Positions 59,166 through 64,000 of a DNA stretch of 64,000 bases are shown here, piece by piece. Where the stretch lies: assembly GCA_028386065.3 (NCBI GenBank), contig JAKUCV010002460.1, positions 114,709 to 178,708 on the forward strand, in the 5' to 3' direction. The notes beneath the pieces are model-generated. The model was not told where the DNA came from, ran no database searches, and was given only the letters and a program-made list of their open reading frames with translations. The DNA comes from Turnera subulata (taxonomy: Eukaryota > Streptophyta > Magnoliopsida > Malpighiales > Passifloraceae). Position 1 is the stretch's first letter, and each line of letters starts with the position of its first letter. A program made the translations under genes and the position numbers.

Positions 59166-61181
59166 ATGAGTGGGGGTGTGGCTGTTCAATCGATGAAGAA
59201 TCATCGTAGTCGAGGGGTTTCGTCTAACAAACCATCTTTCTTTTCGAGATGGTCCAGGAAATCTGTCCAGGAAGCTTTGGAGAGGTCGAGAGCGGTTAGT
59301 TTATATGTTGAAAATATACCATCTGCTTGGGGGGCGTGGGATGTTCACAAGGAGATGTCGAAAGTTGGTGTTGTGATGGATGTATTTATTCCTGGAAGAA
59401 GGAATCTCGTAGGTATTCGTTTTGGTTTTGTTAGATTCGAATGGAGAGGCAGGGCTGACGCTATGGTGGAAAAGATTAAGAGGTCAAGATCGGTGAATGG
59501 GATGCTGGTTGTTAGTGAAGCTAAGAGTAAAAGTGCACTGTCGATGGGGAGTAGGAGGGGATTAGAGACTAAGGGGAAGGGTAGATTTTCTAATTGGGGA
59601 AATATCACTAAGGGGAGATCTTTCGCTCAGGCTGTTGCTAATGGTGAGAAAGTGAAGATGGCTAATGTTAACGGGCAAGGTGACATGGAGGTATCTTTTG
59701 TCTTTAGCCCGACAGAGGAATGCATCAGTAAGTTAAATGCTTGTGCATTCGGGATGTTGAAGGAGGAAGTATGTTTCTTTAGCATGGCAGAAAGCTTAAA
59801 TCAGGTAAACAATTCTGGAGTTGATGTTAAGAGCTTGGGGGGGCAATATTTTCTACTGGATTTTGGGTCAAGAGAGAAAATGGTAGCGTTTCTCAAGAAT
59901 ATGGGGGAGTGGTGCAATGAATGGTTTGATCTGCTGAAAGAGTGGGATCAGAATGATGGTGCACCACATCGGGAGTGTTGGTTGAACGTGCATGGAACTC
60001 CTCCTCACGCATGGTGTGACTCTTTTTTCAGACAAATTGCAGTGAGGTTTGGCAGCTTCATCAAACTCAAGAATGGTTTTGACAAAAGCAATAACCTGGT
60101 TACTGCTCAAATACTAATCCAGACGACATACAAGAATCCGTTGTCCCGCTCATTCAAAGTAAAGATAGGACAGAAGGTCTTTGACATCAGCGTCGTTGAG
60201 GTTCAGATGCCTGTAATCGAGAGGGGGATTCTGCCTTGTGCTTCATGTGAGGGCGAGCATGCAGCTGGTGACGGTTGTCCGGCGACTGTGGATGTGGAGG
60301 AGTCGCGGCGGGGTTCAGACAAGGGCGGAGAGACTCAAGAGTCCTCTGATCCTTTTGGAATTCTCGATACTATAAAAAATCTCGAGAAAGGGAAGGGTGC
60401 TATGATTGAGGCCAATTCAAACAAGGTGAATGTTCCTCGGCATGCAGGTGATGGCGTGAGGCATGCGAAATCTAGGGAAGTGGGAGCTCTTAAGGTCGCA
60501 TGCGTGTCGCAGCATCGAACCAGGGAGTTTAATTGTTTAAATAAAGATTTTGAGGTTGGTAGGGTTTTTGATAAGGGAGAGGCCGTATCAGGTCTGGTGG
60601 ATAAGGAATGGGGATGTGAACCAATTGGGCTTGGGAACCAGAAAGATGGGCCTTCAAATAAGGAGGCCAGCGTGGGTAGTATGTCAAGGCCTGAAGGGGT
60701 CTTTTTTGAGGGCCTGGATTTAGTTGGGTTGGGTGGGAGCTTATGCCCAAGTGAGGATGTTGAAGCCTCTTGCAATGATCTTAATGAAACGGCTTCGGAC
60801 AGTGATGGTACAATGGATTTGTCTCTGGAATGTTTAAGGCAGCAGTTTTGTGAGCTCGTGGATAAGGCAAAGAGTAGGAGAGGTCCTCGGGTAAGGAAGA
60901 ACAAAAAGTACAAGAAACTTTCGAAGGATGGGGGCATCAGACCTCTCGTTTCTGGGGAAAGTTCAACTCAAGATGGGGATATTGAGAAGGGTAATTGTCG
61001 GATATGGGCTTCTGTTGATTCTGACCTTATCACCAAAGCGGCAGAGGTTGGGAAGACATTGGAGATCGGAGACCAGCTGGGTTTGAAGTCGGCAGGGAAC
61101 CGGGAGGAGATTGCTAAAGTGGTGGAGGAATTAATTGAGAAGGAGGGAGTGGAATGGGATTCAGTCAGGGAGGTTCAGTAG
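59166..61181 (+). CDS. LINE ORF1: RRM plus gag-like protein, intact
   Basis: 671 residues with no break. An RRM lies at about residues 43-116: RNP2-like VSLYVENIPS and RNP1-like IRFGFVRFE. A DUF4283-like gag region follows (about 190-355), with YFLLDFGSREKMVAFL, WLNVHGTPPHAWCDSFF and KVKIGQKVFDISVVEV. A worn zinc knuckle (CASCEGEHAAGDGC, spacing CX2CX3HX5C) lies at about 358-371. The C-terminal ~300 residues are polar and low in structure, ending EKEGVEWDSVREVQ. This protein binds the LINE RNA and helps form its RNP particle. It ends in TAG at 61179-61181. Confidence 0.88.
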   Translation: MSGGVAVQSMKNHRSRGVSSNKPSFFSRWSRKSVQEALERSRAVSLYVENIPSAWGAWDVHKEMSKVGVVMDVFIPGRRNLVGIRFGFVRFEWRGRADAMVEKIKRSRSVNGMLVVSEAKSKSALSMGSRRGLETKGKGRFSNWGNITKGRSFAQAVANGEKVKMANVNGQGDMEVSFVFSPTEECISKLNACAFGMLKEEVCFFSMAESLNQVNNSGVDVKSLGGQYFLLDFGSREKMVAFLKNMGEWCNEWFDLLKEWDQNDGAPHRECWLNVHGTPPHAWCDSFFRQIAVRFGSFIKLKNGFDKSNNLVTAQILIQTTYKNPLSRSFKVKIGQKVFDISVVEVQMPVIERGILPCASCEGEHAAGDGCPATVDVEESRRGSDKGGETQESSDPFGILDTIKNLEKGKGAMIEANSNKVNVPRHAGDGVRHAKSREVGALKVACVSQHRTREFNCLNKDFEVGRVFDKGEAVSGLVDKEWGCEPIGLGNQKDGPSNKEASVGSMSRPEGVFFEGLDLVGLGGSLCPSEDVEASCNDLNETASDSDGTMDLSLECLRQQFCELVDKAKSRRGPRVRKNKKYKKLSKDGGIRPLVSGESSTQDGDIEKGNCRIWASVDSDLITKAAEVGKTLEIGDQLGLKSAGNREEIAKVVEELIEKEGVEWDSVREVQ

Positions 61182-61226
61182 CTGATTCGGAAGTGGGTCA
61201 GTTTTCGTGTTATCTATCTTTTTATC

Positions 61227-64000
61227 ATGTTTAGTATGCTGTCTTGGAACGTTAGAGGTATTGGGTCCAGTCTGAAACAAAGGAGCATTAAAGAATTAAT
61301 GATTAAGGTGCAAGCAAAGTTTGTTTTCCTTTGTGAAACCAAATGTGTAGGGTGGGCTCAAGGTGACTTTGCGCGGTGTTGGGGAGGTGGAAATTTTGAT
61401 TTTGTTGTGGTTGATTCTGATGGGAATGCGGGTGGGCTTGCTTTATTATGGGAGGAGGACTATTTTATTGTGAATAACAAGGATTTTGGAAGGAATTGGA
61501 TTGCAATCAAAGGGCAGGTTCGTGGAGGTGAAGATATTGGCATATGCGCAGTCTACGGCCCTAGTTCGGAAGAAGATAGAATTTATCTTTGGGAGGAGCT
61601 GACGATGATGTTGAATGGGTCTCCTGTTCCGTGGTTGTTAATAGGAGACTTTAATGAAATTTTAGACTCTAATGAGAGACTGAGTGGGAGGATTAGTGTG
61701 AGGGGAGCTAGTGCTTTTGGGGAATTTGTTTCTTGGTCTGAGCTGTGTGAAGTGGAACTACAAGGGAGGCTTTTTACGTGGGGAAATTATAGAGCGGCAA
61801 GTAAAATTGACCGTGCCTTTTTTGATCCAATATGGTTTTCTTTGTTTCCAACCATTCGATTGTGGGCTGAGGAAAAAGAGGGGTCAGATCATTGTCCGAT
61901 TGTTCTTGCGCAGGAGAAGAAAGAATGGGGGGTGAGACCCTTTAAATTCCTAAACTGTTGGCTTACACACAGATCTTTTGACGAGGCGTTGAGAGGAATG
62001 TGGACTGCTGCTTGTATTAAACATCCAGGGAGATTCTGTTTTTTGAAGAGATTGGGGGAGGTCAAACGGTTATTGCGTGAATGGAACAAGAGTATTTTTG
62101 GAAACATTGATGATGACATTAAAGCTTTGAAGGTGAAAATTGCATCTCTGGACAGAATTACAGATACTAGAATTTTGAATGAGGAAGAGAGAGCTCAGAT
62201 GGGGAGCTGGAAATCTGAATTATTTACGCGACAAAAGCAGCAAGAAAGTTTATGGCGCCAGAAGTCTAGAATCAATTGGTTGAAGTTGGGTGATAAAAAT
62301 ACAAGCTTCTTTCATGTGAATTCGTGCAATAGGGGGAGGAGAAATTACATTAGCAAAATCAGGATGGATGGAGAGGTGGAGGAAGACCCGAATGTCATTA
62401 AGAGGAAGGCGAGGGATTTTTTTCAGAAAATTTTTAAACCTTCATCTAAGGCGAAATACATCTGGGGGGACTGTCCTATCAAGTCGATAAATAAGGAGCA
62501 AGCAGATAGGCTAGAAAGGGCCTTGGACAAAGAGGAGGTGAAGAAAACTATTTGGGAATGTGACGGAAATAAGGCTCCAGGTCCCGATGGGCTGAATCTG
62601 AATTTTTTTAAACGAGCCTGGGATTTAATCCAAGATGATTTGATGGACTTGATCAATGATTTTTTTAAGTCCGGACGCCTACCTAATGGGGTAAATTGTG
62701 GATTCATTTGTTTAATTGCAAAGAAAGCTGATGCACTGGATTTGGATGATTTCAGACCCATTTGTCTTGTCCATAGTATCTACAAAATAATAGCTAAAAT
62801 CCTAACTGAGAGATTGAAGGGGGTTATGCATGATGTGATTAGTGACAATCAACATGCCTTCATACAGGGAAGACAAATCCTTGATTGTGTATTGTCAGCC
62901 TCGGAAATTGTTCACCAGATCAAGAAAAGTGGAAAGAAAGCTGTTATGTGGAAGATTGATTTCAGAAAAGCATATGACTGTGTGTCTTGGGAGTTTCTTA
63001 TGGATGTATTGGAAGCAATGGGTTTTGGTGAATCTTGGAGAAGGTGGATCTGGGGGTGCATTAGTCATCCCAAATTGGCTGTTCTTCTAAATGGAAGCCC
63101 AACAGGGGAATTCACTGCTTATAGGGGTCTGAAACAGGGTGATCCTCTATCTCCTTTTCTTTTCAATATAGTGGCAGAAGGTTTGAGTTGCTTAGTGTCG
63201 CATGCGGTGTCAAAGGGATTAGTGCAAGAGTTGAAGATGAATAGTGTGGTGGCTTCATTACTTCAATTCGCTGATGATACTTTGTTCTTCTGTCCGGATG
63301 ATGATTCTTCTTTGATGAACTTGAAGAGATGCCTCAGATGTTTTGAGATTTTATCCGGTCTTAGTATTAATTTTCACAAGAGTAGTCTTGTGGGGATTAA
63401 TATTTCGGAGGATAGGATGCAATATTTGGCTGACAATTTAAAGTGTAAGATTGAGAAACTGCCTTTCAGTTATTTAGGTCTTGCTGTGGGTAAGAATATG
63501 CAGAGGTTGGAGGCTTGGGAACCGGTGATTTCAAGGATTAAAAAACGCCTAGCGTCTTGGAAAGGGAAATTTCTATCTCTTGGAGGAAGAGTGACATTGA
63601 TTCGGTCAGTTTTGAGTAATCTACCAACATACTATTTATCTTTGTACAAGATGCCAAGGGGTGTGGCTAAGAAAATAGTCAATTTGCAAAGGAATTTTCT
63701 GTGGGGAGGAAGTGAGGATAGGAGAAAGATGTGTTTAGTGGCGTGGAACAAAATAGCCAAACCAAAGGACCTTGGGGGTTTAGGGATTGAGAATCTTCTT
63801 GTTAAAAACAGATGTTTGTTGTTTAAATGGCTATGGAGGTATATTCATGTGGATGCTGATTCGGGAGAGGGCCCTTTATGGGCTCGGATTGTACACAATG
63901 GGTATGGGAGGGCTTCTGACTCATCTTGGCCATCTTTTAACATTGGTGGCTCGTCTCCTTGTTGGCGAAATATTATAGATTCAGGTGAAAGTTTTCACGA
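61227..64000 (+). CDS. LINE ORF2: endonuclease plus reverse transcriptase, open to the window edge
   Basis: An ATG at 61227 (or a second at 61236) opens a frame of at least 924 codons with no stop. Endonuclease motifs: WNVRG (Asn), CETK (Glu), GDFNEI (Asp, Asn), GSDHCPI (Asp, His), all catalytic residues kept. The RT: KAPGPDGLN, KIDFRKAYDCVSW (catalytic Asp), LKQGDPLSPFLF, QFADDTLFF (catalytic Asp pair), and SYLGLAVG. A partial linker (WKGKFLSLGGRVTLI, FLWGGSEDRRKM) runs to the window end before the expected zinc-binding domain. It is a candidate mobile autonomous element. The last ~350 residues and the 3' end are out of view. Confidence 0.92.
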   Translation, partial: MFSMLSWNVRGIGSSLKQRSIKELMIKVQAKFVFLCETKCVGWAQGDFARCWGGGNFDFVVVDSDGNAGGLALLWEEDYFIVNNKDFGRNWIAIKGQVRGGEDIGICAVYGPSSEEDRIYLWEELTMMLNGSPVPWLLIGDFNEILDSNERLSGRISVRGASAFGEFVSWSELCEVELQGRLFTWGNYRAASKIDRAFFDPIWFSLFPTIRLWAEEKEGSDHCPIVLAQEKKEWGVRPFKFLNCWLTHRSFDEALRGMWTAACIKHPGRFCFLKRLGEVKRLLREWNKSIFGNIDDDIKALKVKIASLDRITDTRILNEEERAQMGSWKSELFTRQKQQESLWRQKSRINWLKLGDKNTSFFHVNSCNRGRRNYISKIRMDGEVEEDPNVIKRKARDFFQKIFKPSSKAKYIWGDCPIKSINKEQADRLERALDKEEVKKTIWECDGNKAPGPDGLNLNFFKRAWDLIQDDLMDLINDFFKSGRLPNGVNCGFICLIAKKADALDLDDFRPICLVHSIYKIIAKILTERLKGVMHDVISDNQHAFIQGRQILDCVLSASEIVHQIKKSGKKAVMWKIDFRKAYDCVSWEFLMDVLEAMGFGESWRRWIWGCISHPKLAVLLNGSPTGEFTAYRGLKQGDPLSPFLFNIVAEGLSCLVSHAVSKGLVQELKMNSVVASLLQFADDTLFFCPDDDSSLMNLKRCLRCFEILSGLSINFHKSSLVGINISEDRMQYLADNLKCKIEKLPFSYLGLAVGKNMQRLEAWEPVISRIKKRLASWKGKFLSLGGRVTLIRSVLSNLPTYYLSLYKMPRGVAKKIVNLQRNFLWGGSEDRRKMCLVAWNKIAKPKDLGGLGIENLLVKNRCLLFKWLWRYIHVDADSGEGPLWARIVHNGYGRASDSSWPSFNIGGSSPCWRNIIDSGESFH

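Larger units (their letters stand above)
59100..64000 (+). mobile_element. LINE-4 (plus), apparently intact, runs off the window
   Basis: A plus-strand L1-type LINE with a 5' UTR of unknown start (shown here as about 59100), intact ORF1 (59166-61181), and ORF2 open from 61227 to the end of the window. It differs in sequence from the decayed LINEs at 8537-20700. It is cut by the right edge, so its 3' UTR, A tail and target-site duplications cannot be seen. Confidence 0.85.

Noticed and set aside
1..64000. A CRISPR array, bacterial operon or similar defence system
   Set aside because: The content is a plant nuclear genome. No regular spacer-repeat pattern or prokaryotic gene arrangement is present.

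Overview
This is a eudicot nuclear genome window. It carries multi-exon genes with GT-AG introns, plant-only gene families (ASR, thioredoxin y, a UGT80-type sterol glucosyltransferase, UPF0496), and plant LINE, Ty1-copia, Ty3-gypsy, SINE-like and MITE-like repeats. An ASR gene argues against Brassicaceae, because Arabidopsis is known to lack ASR genes. No species can be named from the sequence alone.

Layout. Positions 1-5664 are repeat-derived: a 230-bp tandem repeat, two minus-strand ORFs that each have their own TATA box, and one ~3 kb Ty3-gypsy LTR. Positions 5665-6610 are a large foldback (inverted-repeat) element that the LTR appears to interrupt. Positions 8537-15148 hold two related, decayed LINEs lying head to head. 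Positions 16000-18230 hold a decayed minus-strand Ty3-gypsy 5' end (LTR, primer-binding site, gag-like repeats), which abuts a third decayed LINE (18231-20700). An intact two-exon ASR gene follows at 21187-21871. Positions 22550-25500 hold a SINE-like element, a partial duplicate of the 3' end of the next gene, a degenerate tandem repeat and a truncated copia LTR.

The gene-rich core, 25660-49666, carries four intact genes, all on the minus strand: an SDG41-like SET-domain protein (4 exons, 666 aa), a chloroplast thioredoxin y (4 exons, 173 aa), a sphingomyelin-synthase/PAP2-like membrane protein (4 exons, 422 aa) and a UGT80B1/TT15-like sterol 3-beta-glucosyltransferase (14 exons, 633 aa). 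I rebuilt the exons by hand from splice signals and reading phase; every exon joins in frame. As I remember the Arabidopsis annotation, the same four families lie in the same order on chromosome 1 (At1g43245, At1g43560, At1g43580, At1g43620), so the block looks like conserved microsynteny. A 5'-truncated copia element (50980-55177) follows, then a two-exon UPF0496 (DUF677) gene (55449-57148, minus strand).

The right end (about 59100-64000) is a fourth LINE, and it is different: ORF1 is intact and ORF2 stays open, with endonuclease and reverse-transcriptase motifs, to the window edge. Its two ORFs share a frame and are separated by a single UAG.

The genes do not form a pathway. Sterol glucosylation and the SMS-like protein both concern membrane lipids, thioredoxin y is plastid redox, the SET protein is probably a lysine methyltransferase, and ASR is a stress-response protein. 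I found no tRNA or rRNA gene, CRISPR array or bacterial-type operon.
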